From the NCBI GenBank assembly GCA_963662175.1, contig OY759220.1, forward strand, positions 47,154,136-47,218,135: DNA of 64,000 nucleotides, read 5' to 3'. Below are positions 1 to 10,978 of the stretch, piece by piece. Source of the DNA: Aradus depressus. Its lineage: Eukaryota > Arthropoda > Insecta > Hemiptera > Aradidae. Numbering within the stretch: position 1 is the first letter of the stretch; each line of letters begins with the position of its first letter. Made by a program: the position numbers and the translations under genes. The notes under the pieces were generated by a model that had not been told where the DNA came from, searched no databases, and worked only from the letters and a program-made list of their open reading frames with translations.

Positions 1-296
1 GATTGGCCAAGAACCGTTTATGAGGTATAATTCGAGGGTTGTGTCATTCCTCAGGCGAACCACAGAGTTCACCAGGGTTGAAGACCCCAACGAAAAATCA
101 TCCAAAGGATAATTTATAGTTAGGTAGATATTAAGGTATATCTCCAACGCCATTATCTTTTGTTCCGAGTGGTTATTTGGTCAGTGATTGGACTTCAAAA
201 CACCATGAAAACGAGCAAGCACAATACGAGTACCATACTCCAACTAGGAACAGTGTCCTCATAGCGTAATGGACGTCAAACCCTATCACCAGACTA

Positions 297-335
297 GTAT
301 CACCAGAGTTATTACATATGAACTTATAAATGATA
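297..335. repeat. Left target-site duplication of truncated LINE (39 bp)
   Basis: These 39 bases recur without mismatch at 1348-1386, on the far side of the truncated LINE at 336-1347. Perfect direct repeats bounding a 5'-truncated retrotransposon are target-site duplications made by target-primed reverse transcription. The length is long for this mechanism. Confidence 0.85.
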
Positions 336-1347
336 TATATATATATATATATATATATGGTGGGCTGGTGTATTACACCTAGGGACCTAAGCCTTCAGTG
401 CTTTTATCCCTTCCCTGGAAGCGCTTAGCTTCCCCCTTATTATATTAACTATATGTCTATATTTATACTACCTGACCCAAGTCCTTCATGGAGTGCTCAG
501 TCTCCCAGTTTCCTTAATGAACCTAAGAATGCTCTCATAGTCCAATCTTTTAAAATCTTCCTCTGCGATTGCATCTCTACCAAAGATGTGGAATCTCTTT
601 CGCGCATATCCCGAGCAGATGCCCAGGAAGTGTGCCGCCGTTTCGTCTTCTTCCCCACATCTATCGCAGGTAGGACTGTCTTTGACTCCCACAGTGTGTA
701 GGTGTCTATTGAACGGACCCTGTCCTGTGAGAACTCCAGTCAGTTGCCTGAGCTCGTTCCTTTTGAGGTTCAGGATCCCGTCTTTCAGAACCCTGGACTC
801 CCCTCTCAGGAACATCTTCGACTGCCTGCATGTGGTCTTTTCTCTCCAAGTACGCTCCAAAAGGTCCTTAGTCCATTCTTTGATTCGGGTTCGTTATGTT
901 TCCCGAGATACTCCCAGCACCGGTTCTGGCCCTATGAAAGGTTTACTTGAACCTTCCTTGGCCAGTCGGTCCGCCTCTTCGTTTCCCTGGGTCCCCGAAT
1001 GTCCGGGAACCCAGTAGAGTCCAATTTTCTTGTAGTTTCCTAGGATGTTAACTGATTTGCGCACTCTATTACCAGCTTTGATTTGATTTCTGCTCTGGCA
1101 AGTGCTTGGAGTGCTGCTTGACTATCGGAGAAGATTTTCACCTCCTCCATGTCGCTGTTCAATACCTCTCTTCTAGACGCACATTCCAGGATGGCCATCA
1201 CCTCCGCTTGAAACACCGTAGCATGGGATCCCAGCGGGATGACGGCCTCCACCTCCATACACCAGATCCACACAGTTCTGTGTCCTTCTGCCTAGAACCG
1301 TCTGTAAAGCAAAATATATGCTTCGCAGTAACTTCTGTCGCCGACTT
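336..1347 (-). mobile_element. 5'-truncated RNase H-bearing non-LTR retrotransposon
   Basis: A LINE insertion of about 1 kb on the minus strand. Its 5' end at 1347 cuts into the RNase H domain. Its 3' end is a (TA)n tail at 336-358, after an untranslated stretch of about 130 bases. A 39-bp perfect duplication bounds it. An RNase H domain followed by a C-terminal CCHC motif is typical of I/R1/LOA-type LINEs. The related 3' end at 9858-9901 shows the family inserted here more than once. Confidence 0.85.
486..1347 (-). pseudogene. LINE ORF2 C-terminus: RNase H plus CCHC motif (broken)
   Basis: This is the tail of a LINE polyprotein, read on the minus strand in at least three frames. It begins with FTDGS (about 1310), the first catalytic Asp of RNase H. 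After a frameshift come FQAEVMAI (catalytic Glu) and FSDSQAAL (second Asp) in 1040-1273. WVPGHSG and EADRLA follow in another frame near 950-1020. A third frame (486-860) carries a CX2CX8HX4C motif after LTGQGPFNRHLH, as in many RNase H LINEs. The reverse transcriptase and endonuclease are missing because of 5' truncation. The frameshifts mean no functional protein is made. RNase H would have removed template RNA during target-primed reverse transcription. Confidence 0.85.
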
Positions 1348-1386
1348 GTATCACCAGAGTTATTACATATGAACTTATAAATGATA
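1348..1386. repeat. Right target-site duplication of truncated LINE (39 bp)
   Basis: Perfect copy of 297-335. It marks the 5' truncation point of the LINE, since the element's coding homology stops exactly at this boundary. Confidence 0.85.
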
Positions 1387-1557
1387 AGTAACGAGTTGCA
1401 TAGATTACGTCTTTTAGAAATGGTGATCCTTTGATTGTTTCGCTGATTAGCCTTCATAGGTAGCCGGTAGCCCAGCAAATATGTTCAACTGTTGGCAACA
1501 ACAATCATACATACAGATGTTATCTGAGGGATCAAAAGTGGAAACTGAATAAATAAA

Positions 1558-2753
1558 ATTCTACTTAGGAAAAATTTTTTTTGCATAAAATCTCTTATTC
1601 CTCCTTAAGTATAAGAGCTAACACAAAGTAAATTATACCATCATAAAGAGCGGTAAATTACCTTTAAAATAAGTTCACTTTATCAGAAAATTGGTTCAGA
1701 CATCCATCACATAAGGTATTTCATTCTATACACAATAGAGCTAAACAGCACCTACAGCGGTCGGTAACTGATTGAACTACTGTTTTCATATCTTCTTGTA
1801 GTCGCAACTGCTCGAAGCCCAGTGTAATGCGGTCGCCTTAACGCTAGAGTAATGGACAGGACAGCCATCTAACTGCATCCACATGTTTTGCCTGGTACGC
1901 AATGGTACACCCTCCAACAGGCCAGAGAAGTCGGTTTCAAGAAAGTGGAGAAATGATATGCCATTAACTCTCTGTGGAAAAAAGTAAGGGCCTATGAGAT
2001 ATAGGTCCACAATCCCAGCCCAAACATTCACAGAAAACTGTCGCTGGAATGAATATGGTCGACAGACATGGGGATTTTCAACTGTCCAATGATGACTATT
2101 GTGAAAATTAACTGCACCAGTCCTTATGAATGTAGACTCATCTGCCCATTAAATCTTCGTGGTGATCTCGTGAGACATGAACCAGTCAGAAAACTTAATT
2201 CTTTGTTGACGATCGTTCTCAGTCAATTCTTGTACAGGTTTGTCGTGAAATGTGTGAAATCCGTTTTTACTTAATAATCTTTGAACGGTCGATTTCGATT
2301 CTTTGAGTTCATTGGCAGCCCTTCGTAGACTCGTTCGAGGATTATTTTCGAAATGCTGTAAAATATGGTCTCGTTCTTTTTTAGGTAGGTACCTACTCTA
2401 AGAGCCTCTGTCGGCCGAGGAGCTAGAAATCCAGTTTCATGAGCTCTATTGTGTATAGAATGAAATACCTTATGTGATGGATGTCTGAACCAATTTTTTG
2501 ATAAAGTGAACTTATTTTAAAGGTAATTTACCGCTCTTTATGATGGTATAATGTACTTTGTGTTAGCTCTTATACTTAAGGAGGAATAAGAGATTTCATG
2601 CAAAAAAACAGTGCTAAGTACAAAAATTGGAAGATGTTGAATATTTCTGAAACGGTTCCAAATCGGACCTATGTTTATAGACAATTTTTTGATCAAAATT
2701 AAATTTCCTTTAAGACCTCAAAGTGTTTTACCTCCATGCTGTGACACCCTGTA
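1558..2753 (-). mobile_element. Mariner-like DNA transposon with long inverted arms
   Basis: A Tc1/mariner-type element on the minus strand. The right end (2753) reads ACACCCTGTATA, the reverse of a common mariner terminus beginning TACAGGGTGT. The stretch 2445-2620 is repeated in inverted orientation at 1558-1742, giving arms of about 180 bp around the transposase remnant. The left arm ends before reaching a terminus like that on the right, so the left terminus seems lost. A 255-bp solo copy of the right arm lies just beyond, at 3050-3305. No clean TA duplication can be assigned because the left end is missing. Confidence 0.75.
1786..2397 (-). pseudogene. Mariner-type transposase, truncated and with internal stop
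   Basis: Read on the minus strand, a helix-turn-helix region comes first (KERDHILQHFENN, then RTSLRRAANELKESKSTVQ). The DDE domain follows: ADESTFIR holds the first catalytic Asp, NVWAGIVDLYLIGPYFFP is a family block, and QLDGCPVHY holds the second Asp. One in-frame TAA lies just before ADEST (about 2150). The frame ends about 20 residues after the second Asp, so the segment that should hold the third acidic residue is absent. The protein would have cut and pasted the element through its terminal repeats; this copy cannot. It keeps one continuous frame apart from the stop, so decay is moderate. Confidence 0.85.
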
Positions 2754-3049
2754 TAGTAATCCTCAATTCATTGTAAACACTGTCTGGATTATGAGACATG
2801 TCATTTACTTTTACCTTCTTTTTTCACTAAAACCATAATATTGCTACACAAGTATAAGGATCATGTAATATAATGTGTTATCGTTTGGAAGCTTATTGAA
2901 TGCACAAGTTTTATAAATAAAAATTAAGATATACAATAAAGACATTTTTTTGAAAAAACGTGAGCTACAGTTTGCCAAAGTATTTCCGAATTACACAGTC
3001 CTTCGGTTTATGCTGCCTAAAAACTGTCAAATTCCTGTAATTGTAATAA

Positions 3050-3305
3050 TAAAGTGAACTTATTTTAAAGGTAATTTACCGCTCTTTATGATGGTATAAT
3101 TAAAATTTGTGTTAGCTCTTATACTTGAAGAGGAATAAGAGATTTTATGCAAAAAAATAGTGCTAAGTACAAAAATTGGAAGATGTTGAATATTTCTGAA
3201 ACGGTTCCGAATCGGACCTATGTTTATAGGAAATTTTTTGTTCAAAATTACATTTCCTTTAAGACCTCAAAGTTTTTTACCTCCATGCTGGGACACCCTG
3301 TATAT
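3050..3305. repeat. Solo arm of the mariner-like element
   Basis: About 255 bases repeat 2500-2753 in the same orientation at roughly 95% identity by eye, and end in the same ACACCCTGTATA terminus. Homology starts abruptly at AATAAAGTGAAC, without the transposase or the rest of the arm. It is either a second deleted copy or a segmental duplication of the neighbouring element's end. The 296 bases between the arms (2754-3049) show nothing recognisable. Confidence 0.75.
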
Positions 3306-3942
3306 GTATGAAAGAACGCATCTAGAAACAAAATTACATCCAGATTAAATTTTAAGGAGCACAATAATAGTAATTTCAACATTTAAGAAAAGTAAATCGA
3401 ACAAGAAACCAAGTTTTGAAAGTTGTACCGCCATAGAAGTAATACAGTATAACGTTAAGGCTTATCAGTGAAAAGTTTCAACACTGATTAGCAACCTAAA
3501 CCAGTGAAACATTAAAAAAAAGGAAACAACATTAAGAAAAGAAATTTAATGAGTTTTTAGATATATATAAAAGAAACATAAAAATTATTAGTTTAATAGA
3601 TTGATTTTACAAAGGAACAGCAAGAAATGGAGGTCGACAGGTTGTAGTCTGTTTTAACACGAAACGTTCTCAGATGTTATGGAAGAAATATAACCAAATG
3701 AAGTGAAAAGGTAAAAGGAACATCGAACAATAATATAGAATTGTCAAAAAGTTTTTTTTATGTATTTTAGTAAAATGTTTTAAATTTTTTTCTTTGCTTC
3801 CCTTAATCTCTCATCAAATTTCAAACTTCAAAACCTGTGATTTCTTGGGATGAGCACCTTTGGAAAGTGTCAATGCAATAAATTTAATTTTTCTTGGAGC
3901 TTAACTCAAAATAATGTTTTATTGAATTGTTTTTATTAATTA
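3306..3942. other. AT-rich stretch, nothing recognised
   Basis: No reading frame, RNA gene or repeat that I can name. Sequence is A-rich with short oligo-A runs. Confidence 0.5.
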
Positions 3943-4823
3943 CGGGCCGTTCACAAGCTACGTCAGGCAATTTTGAGGTGTTTTTAACCCCCTCCCTCCC
4001 CCTTGTCACAATTGGTCACATTTAATTGAACCCCCCCTAAACGTGACGTCATTTTTTCATGACCCCCCCCCCCCCCCCCCCATTTAAACTGAAATTTTTT
4101 TTTTAAAGAAAAGTACTAAATTGTATAAAAATAATAAAACTTCAATTTATCATAAATACAACTTCAATTTATCATAAATACAACTTCAATTTATCATAAA
4201 TACAACTTCAATTTATCATAAATACATCATACATTGACGATTTTTTAGCTAACCTCAATTTGTTTATTCCTTTAAAAATTATGTGCACCTATTGTTGCTG
4301 TAAAAATCATAAAACATTTAATATTGTACAAACTATTCATATATGCAATGGAAATAAAACAAGTTTCGTATCAGTTAGGTTCACATATCTTCCACGTTCA
4401 AACAATCGTTTTCTTTCTTTAACTTGAATGTTGGAGTACAACGAAACAAGGAAAGTTGAGAACGAAATCGCATGCGCGCGCAGTAATTTATAGGTTACCT
4501 TCTGTCGCTATAAAAAACTACTGTTTTATTGACGCACATCGAAATATAACGTTTGTAGAATACGTATGTTGAATGTATGTAGAATATTTTATACATAAAA
4601 TGTATTTTATTTAAATATGTTATTTTACTTTAATAACATGAATTTATTAAAATACTAACGTTAAAAAAATTTGCATGAAATTAATTTGTAGAAAATTGTC
4701 TACGCCCTTATTTTAAAGTGTAATAATAAACGTGACATCATTTTTTTGTTTAGTCCCCCCCTCCCAACCGTCACATAAGTTATAAACCCCCCCAGGCGTG
4801 TGACGTAGTTTGTAAACAGCCCC
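3943..4823. mobile_element. MITE-like element with imperfect terminal inverted repeats
   Basis: The left end GGGCCGTTCACAAGCTACGT and the reverse of the right end, GGGGCTGTTTACAAACTACG, are clearly related, so the 880-bp segment is bounded by inverted repeats. Both ends also carry an AACGTGACRTCATTTTTT block followed by a C-rich run (4063-4081 and near 4756). There is no coding capacity. Flanking TTATTAA-like sequences do not match cleanly, so the target duplication, and with it the superfamily, stays open. Similar termini are widespread in arthropod non-autonomous DNA elements. Confidence 0.55.
4139..4226. repeat. 22-bp minisatellite, 4 identical copies
   Basis: Four head-to-tail copies of a 22-bp unit beginning ACTTCAATTTATCATAAA, without differences that I can see. 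It lies inside the MITE-like element. Confidence 0.95.
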
Positions 4824-5493
4824 TTATTAACATTTTTTAAGTAAATTTATTAATACATTTAGCTTCAATTCAAATCAGATTAATAATTATTTATATAACG
4901 ATTCATTCTCAGCATTTACCGAAATGATGTTTTCTCAGGACAAAGACCCAAGGAATTCTGGGGTATAGTCATAATACTGTTCCCTGGAAACAAAGAATTC
5001 GGGGTTGTTTCCAAAATGCAGTCTCCAGAACAAGGGATTCCGAATGTTGCTTCGATGCAAAGAAATTCTATTTTTTTTTTCCAGTTCACGAGTTTCAACC
5101 ATCTCGTTTCACGTTCTTCTGTATCTTTGTCTTTTACAGCTTCACTAGAAATAAAAGGAGAAGGATGTAATCTAGGATTGGGTTGGCAGAGCGGAGATCT
5201 GAGTTGGTCTGGTAGTTCGCTCTCGTGTTCCGATGGAGCTTCTGGCCGCCCTGGGCTCCTTCCCACGGCCCAGCTCACGATATGCTAATACAGGGTGGCT
5301 ACCGTCCTGCCAGCCCATCCCCGCCAATCATCCACCATGTCTTCTCTAATTATACATACTTACAACAGAAATGGAAAAAATACAGTCAATTTACAGGTTC
5401 TCTTATAGGAAGGTTCTAATTCCCTTCATTACGTATACAGTAGAACCCTCGTAAAATCCTCCAGAGATGTTTAACATTTGTAATAGTTTGTAC
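4824..5493. other. Mostly unique sequence with a weak minus-strand exon candidate
   Basis: An open minus-strand frame covers 4916-5278. Inside it, near 5148, lies a good acceptor-like sequence (pyrimidine-rich TTTTATTTCTAG), after which the frame reads EAVKDKDTEERETRWLK. I recognise no family and see no convincing donor, so it is not called as a gene. Confidence 0.3.
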
Positions 5494-5580
5494 AGGGACT
5501 TCTGTGGTAGGGTGGATAGCACGTCTGTTTACCTATCCAGAGATCGTGGATTCAAACTCCACAGTCTATAATAACGGAGC
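5494..5580 (+). repeat. tRNA-like SINE head, family C, copy 1
   Basis: An A-box-like segment (GGGTGGATAGCACG) and a B-box-like segment (GGATTCAAACTCC) are spaced about as in a tRNA. The same organisation recurs at 43423-43500 with a related A-box region, so this is a tRNA-derived SINE rather than a functional tRNA. The body downstream (to about 5700) is poorly conserved between the two copies. Confidence 0.5.
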
Positions 5581-5858
5581 AGAATGAGATAGTTGGGACC
5601 ACAGGGGAAAGATGCACAGCGGAATCTATTAAGGTAAACCGGGTGGGAGGAGGCGTCGAGGAAGACGGAGAGACTGGAGTGGTCGAAGACAAACGTCCGA
5701 ATATTCGCTGTTCAATTGAGTTTTTTCAGAGACTTTATTGACCGATTTCCTAATAGATTTTGAGAAAAATCAGAATCATTCTTGAACGGGAAGAGTTTCT
5801 ATGAAATATCTTTCTTCTAGAAAGGAATATCAAAAATTCTAAATGAATCAATATTTCT

Positions 5859-6056
5859 TGAAACCATCTAACACATCAAACGTATCCAGTCCAAAGTCTT
5901 ATTTTATTTTTTTTAATTATTATTTTATATATACATATATATTTTTTTAATTTTTGTTTTTACATACCTATATATACTTTTTTTCCAATTATTATCAAAT
6001 CTACTTATGGTCATATTACCGATTGTAAATATTCAAAATAAAGAAATAAAAAAAAA
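5859..6056 (+). mobile_element. Short LINE 3'-end insertion with A-rich tail and target duplication
   Basis: About 200 bp ending in AATAAAGAAATAAAAAAAAA, a polyadenylation signal with an A-rich tail. The ten bases CAATATTTCT are repeated exactly at 5849-5858 and 6057-6066. Together these indicate a heavily 5'-truncated retrotransposon copy. No coding sequence remains, so the family is unknown. Confidence 0.6.
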
Positions 6057-6066
6057 CAATATTTCT

Positions 6067-6666
6067 ATTAGACTCAAAATGTAAATTACCAAGAATGTAA
6101 ATTTCCTTTTTTCCTAGGATTCCTAGAGGTCTTTTATGTAAAACAATAGAAATAAAAATAATAGAGATAAATGAGAAGAGAACAATATAAGGAGAAACTG
6201 TGTTAAAAGTGTTAGTGAGTGGGAAGACGGAGAGAAATGACGGGGAGAAGCAGTCAGTTTTAATAAAACCCTAGCTGCTTATATCGAAATTAATGAGGCA
6301 ATATGGGGACGGGAACATGTAAGCTGGGACTGCCGGAGCAGGTAATTGTTATATAAAGCTAATAATGTTAGTTGGGAACTGTAGCCCATAAATTGTAAAA
6401 CTTGGGGCTTTAGCAACGCCATCATGGCAACATAGCCCCCATACGTGGCTGTTCTATGTTAACAGTATGCAGGCTATGTTCCACCACTATCATCACAGCG
6501 GTATGGCTAAAGGTAAAACTTCTGACAAAATATCCTTCTGTTCGTCCTATGGTCTCGGAGACAGACAGGTTATTCCTGAAGGAGGTCTTTCAAGACCGTT
6601 CCTCATCTTCAGCAAAGTATCGGAGGTCTTTATTTTCAGCGCAATTCACAAGTAAGTACATGCCTT
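6067..6666. other. Unique sequence, nothing coding recognised
   Basis: Less AT-rich than its surroundings and without recognisable repeats. Open frames at 6456-6749 show no family features. Confidence 0.4.
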
Positions 6667-7080
6667 CGTATCCCGTCAGCCTTTCGGTTCATGAGAAACA
6701 GATCCACCGCATTCAAGATGATAATGCACATGGAGGAACGCAAGGGTAAATATGCTCCTTTCTTCTTAAATATAGCACCGACCTTCGATGGGGCCTCACG
6801 GGACTGCGAATTTTGGAACTGCCTAGGAATCTATCTGCTCTAAACTCGCATCCTTAATGGTCGACCTGCCGCTATGAGCCATCTGTACTACCGGGGACAT
6901 CAGCGCTTGGTCTTGAGTATCGTGGATGTAAAGCAATAGCCTATGTCGACTCGTGGTCACGGTGCAAGCTGGTGGTCATCCCGCTCACCCTTCCCGTACT
7001 TGCCGGGTTTGCTGATGAGAGGGGCTGTGATCAGGTACTTCGGGGTGCGGATCACGCTAGGCCTGAAAGAAACGCCCCAC
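6667..7080 (+). pseudogene. Relic of a LINE reverse transcriptase
   Basis: Codons 6667-6840 read AFRFMRNRSTAFKMIMHMEE, then KYAPFFLNIAPTFDGAS. This aligns by eye with the finger/palm region of I/R1-type LINE reverse transcriptases (QFGFR..RST....I.HM, then FLDI.GAFD). The catalytic Asp of FLDI is replaced by Asn. After a stop at 6841, a second frame near 6970-7030 reads LPVLAGFADER, like the FADD active-site block but with the second Asp replaced by Glu. The spacing between the blocks is shorter than in intact enzymes, implying a deletion. No boundaries or target duplication are visible. It is an old, dead copy. Confidence 0.55.
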
Positions 7081-7284
7081 TTTGTTACCATTAAGGAAAT
7101 AGCCAATTTCAAAGTCCAAAGTCGAACAAAATATAATAAAACAATTGCACATATCGAGTCTTTTATTCAGTTCTTGGTTCGGCCAAATTTTTTTTGTCAA
7201 ATATATTATACAGATATTACTACTTGTTAAGCTTCTACTTCCTAAAAAGACTCTGGAGTTGTATAATCGGTGAAAAATTCGATG

Positions 7285-7530
7285 TTTTGTTTTCAGTGAA
7301 ATTTGATGTTTTCCTACGTCCGGAATCCAAGAGTTCCAGAAGAAAAATTCTTGTTCGTCTGTGTATCTGTGAACTGGATAACTTCCAAGGAAATGAAACA
7401 TATATATGTTTGAGAACCTCACAAGGGCAAAGTTTATTGATTTTCAGCCAATACGGCCGAAGGTAAGCTGGGATCAACTCTACCTAACTACCGATCAAAT
7501 TAATATATTATCACGAAATTGTGTATATGG
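7285..7530 (+). repeat. Dispersed ~140-bp monomer family, copy 7285
   Basis: Diverged plus-strand copy. It shows the order TCTGTGAACTGGATAACTTC, then a shortened form of ACACCTATTGATTTTCAGC followed by CCAATACGGCCGAAGG, then CACGAAATTGTGTATATGG. Confidence 0.6.
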
Positions 7531-9844
7531 GTCGAAAAGTTGCTGAGTAAGACTTGATCGGCCAAAGCACTGGGAGGCTTTACAGGCAGTGGAAAACTTA
7601 GTTTAGTACGAAAAGTATAAAATAATTCGAGATGGAGAAATAGCCGGTGGTTCACCGATGACATTACAGAGGGCGATAGGCTATGGGTTGCCGACCCCTG
7701 AATGTGTCCATGACTCTGCTAGTGAGAGAGGTTCCCAGGAGAGTGCGTGATTAAGAGACAGAAGACTGCAGACAGACGGACTGTCAGATAGGAGGAGGTA
7801 AAGCAGAGTGGTGGGAGAAAACCAAACATAGATCCGCCTTTCAGAGGTCTAATATGGAGGTTAGATTAAGGGGCGGCGAAGAGGGAGTTAACGAGTGTAC
7901 CGGGCTTCTGGGCATTAGTGGCGAAGCTTCTGGGCATTAGCGTACCTGCTACCGGGCATCCTGGCGCCACTCTTCATCATGTCGCTTCATCACCTTCAAA
8001 TTACCAATTAATGAAACTGTCTTCGGCGCCACTTCCTCCATTGGTCATCATCAATATTTGTTCAAGTATTAGTTGGAAATTCCCAAATATTATTGGGTAA
8101 AAGCAGAAACTCATCTTTCTTACGGTAAACTGGCAAGTTGTATCCAGTCTTGCCCAGGAGTAAGTTCGGGTCTAATAACTAAGGTCCTAAAAATTGGAAT
8201 TCCGAAATATTAGGCGGTCACTCTAACCACACAGTTGCCCATACCCTCTCTCAGGATAGTAACTCTGACGCAACAACCAAGACACACAACACCCATTCCA
8301 ACCACCTAACGATATGAGATGACAATACTGTTGTCATAAGAATTATTTTCATCCCCATTACGACCTTAGAGACAACTATCAACCAAAAAAACTCCAGGAT
8401 ATGATCTCATAAGATAGACAACCTCTCTTTTCTGCAAAAATAAAAAAATAAATTCAGCGGGTGGGCCCATCTCCGAGACGAATTTGTGGCAGCACCCAGC
8501 TCGGATGACAGGCTGCATGAAGCGGTCTGAATGTTAATTCGAGGAAGATGAAGGCTAGTTGATGGAAGCCGAGGCTTGACTAATTTCCCGAGAGTGGGCG
8601 GTCCAGCGCTGGGCTAACTGTTTACATTGAAAACTTTCCTGAAAGGACTCTCCTAACGGAATGCCCCATTCGGTACCTAACTCTGTCCTTGTGCTCTTTT
8701 AGAATTCGCAGAAGCTTTTCATCAGCTCGAAATAATTGCAATAAACAAAGTTTTGGGTCTCCTTCTAAAGTTTGCTGATTTGGCTGGTTGTCCACAATTT
8801 ATTCTTCCAGAAAATTCCTTGATTTTTCCATGTTTTTACTGTGTATAAACTTATGGACTTCTGAAACTGTATATGACATTTCTCATCAATGCACGTATTC
8901 ATCTGGAGTTAAGGCCCCACCTCCTCAATCAGCATCTCGTTCTTGCGGCCGTCTGGATCCACATAAAGAACGTCATGTTAATGAATTCATTCTATGTAGA
9001 GTTATCGCCTTCACGGCTTGGCATTTGTTTTAATTTTTGAATTCAGGGGGTTGCAAAATAACAAACTCAACATCAAATTTTTTACCGCTTATTAAAAAGC
9101 TCCCTTTTCATTGGTTACAGTTGGGGAAGTAAAAATATTTTGTGTAAATATTTGCAAATTTTAGCAACTGATGCGAGAGTGGTTTTCTGCCAGTTCCGAG
9201 AACGTTGGTCGATTTCGCACATTTAATTACACCCTTCACTGGTCTATCGCACATCTGCCAACGTTAGCCATTGCATGGTGTGTCTCCCCTGAACGATATC
9301 TATCTTGAATAATCCTTTTGCTGGACATTATTCAATTATGAAATTCCGGCCAAGGCTTCTAATTTAGGCCACTGATTCAGTTAGCATGATTTCGAGAAAG
9401 AAAACCTTGAAAAAAAATAAATAAAAGAAAAAAGGCAAATGAACAATTTTACTTTCAGATCGGTGAATTATGGTTAAGCCACTGATTCACTTTCGCAGTC
9501 GCAGTCGCAGTGTTCCTAGGAATATTTTCTTTTCTTTTGGCTCTGGAGGTAGAACTAAAATTTCTGACAACTGGGCCATAGCCATACGTTATGAAAATAG
9601 GCCACGAAAATATAAAGCTGCAATATGGGACAAAGAACATAAACATTGACCTCATTCGAATGTAATCTTAGACAAAACGTATCGATATGATATTTAAAAT
9701 TTTCTGCAGAGATATTGTGAAACACTTAATTAAAAATAAAGAAAAACGTATGTTTTTTAAAATATTGTTTATTTCACAAAGTATATATGATATATGGGAG
9801 AAATTTCGGTATTGCTACCATCTTCAGCCACGACACAACAAATA
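7531..9844. other. Intergenic or intronic, nothing recognised
   Basis: No frame with family features, no tandem array and no clear mobile element. Confidence 0.4.
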
Positions 9845-9914
9845 CTGAGTAACAGTACAATATTAGGCTGGTGTCCCACCTAGGGACCTAAGCATCCAAT
9901 GCTGAGTAACAGTA
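9845..9914 (-). mobile_element. 44-bp LINE 3'-end insertion between 13-bp duplications
   Basis: The core CACCTAGGGACCTAAGC matches the 3' end of the truncated LINE at about 370-395. The insert (9858-9901) lies between two exact copies of CTGAGTAACAGTA, at 9845-9857 and 9902-9914. I read it as an extremely 5'-truncated copy of the same family on the minus strand. Confidence 0.6.
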
Positions 9915-10614
9915 TTTGTTATGTCATATTTTATCTGTTACTGAACTGTCGGTGAAATTTTGAATCTGAAAATTATTTTTTCTTCGTATACTTCAGTTTG
10001 ATTTGATTTCACTCAATCTGCCAACGAGGGGTAACCTAGCTAGTACTAGATGAATGTTACCTTGTGATGTAACTTATACAGCGGCAATTATCTGTCAATA
10101 TTTTCCTGCAATAATTATGAATATTCATTAAAAAAGATTAGTTCGGCAAATAGATTGTAAAGGGTTTCATCAGAGGGCCCCAGCTGACTGTTCCCAAGGA
10201 ATGAAGAGGGATTATTGCAGGTAAGAAGATGGAATAAAGATATCCGATGAGCGCTGGATGGCAGTTAAGGTGGGATTCCAAGTTAGTCAGAGCCTCTTAA
10301 TGCACTTGTACATTTTTCTGTGTAAGTTATTAGACGGTTTGATGAAGCACAAATAGAACAGCCACTTGGTGTATTATCTCTATTACTTTATTGCTTGTTG
10401 CAGCAACTCGTAGCCGAGATGTCTCCGCTGGGGAGCAGACAAATACCCAAGGTCCAGGTCCACTTTTATTTGGCCCTTTTTCATATACCTTTCTCAGGAA
10501 GAAAAATGTCGTCGCGAATCACCAGTAATGTTCGAATCATTTTTAATCTACTGTTTTCGCTCTCTCTCTCTCTCTCTAAACCATTTTTTTTTCTTTTGCC
10601 TGATTGGCTGAAAA
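9915..10614. other. Unique sequence, nothing coding recognised
   Basis: Contains a short (TC)n tract at about 10559-10577 just before the minisatellite. No gene features. Confidence 0.4.
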
Positions 10615-10978
10615 GGTCTCTACACATGGGCGTCTGGATCCAGCTAGGGATGAAGTCAAGATAGAATGTCTCTACACGGGGGCGTCTGGATCCAGCTAGG
10701 GATGTAGTCAAGTTAGAAGGTCTCTACACAGGGGCGTCTGGATCCAGCTAGGGATGTAGTCAAGTTAGAAGGTCTCTACACAGGGGTGTCTGTGTCCAGC
10801 TAGGGATGTAGTCAAGTTAGAAGGTCTCTACACAGGGGTGTCTGGATCCAGCTAGGGATGTGGTCAAGATAGAAGGTCTCTACACAGGGGTGTCTGGATC
10901 CAGCTAGGGATGTAGTCAAGATAGAAGGTCTCTACACAGGGGTGTCTGGATCCAGCTAGGGATGTAGTCAAGATAAAT
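10615..10978. repeat. 52-bp minisatellite, 7 copies
   Basis: Seven units at an exact 52-bp spacing (starts 10615, 10667, 10719, 10771, 10823, 10875, 10927). Each carries GGTCTCTACAC, then GTCTGGATCCAGCTAGGGAT. The units differ at a few positions, for example GGGGCG against GGGGTG and AGTTAG against AGATAG. Most contain a BamHI-type GGATCC palindrome. Confidence 0.97.

Noticed and set aside
4916..5278. 120-codon minus-strand frame as a gene
   Set aside because: No recognisable domain, no donor site, and only one splice-like signal.
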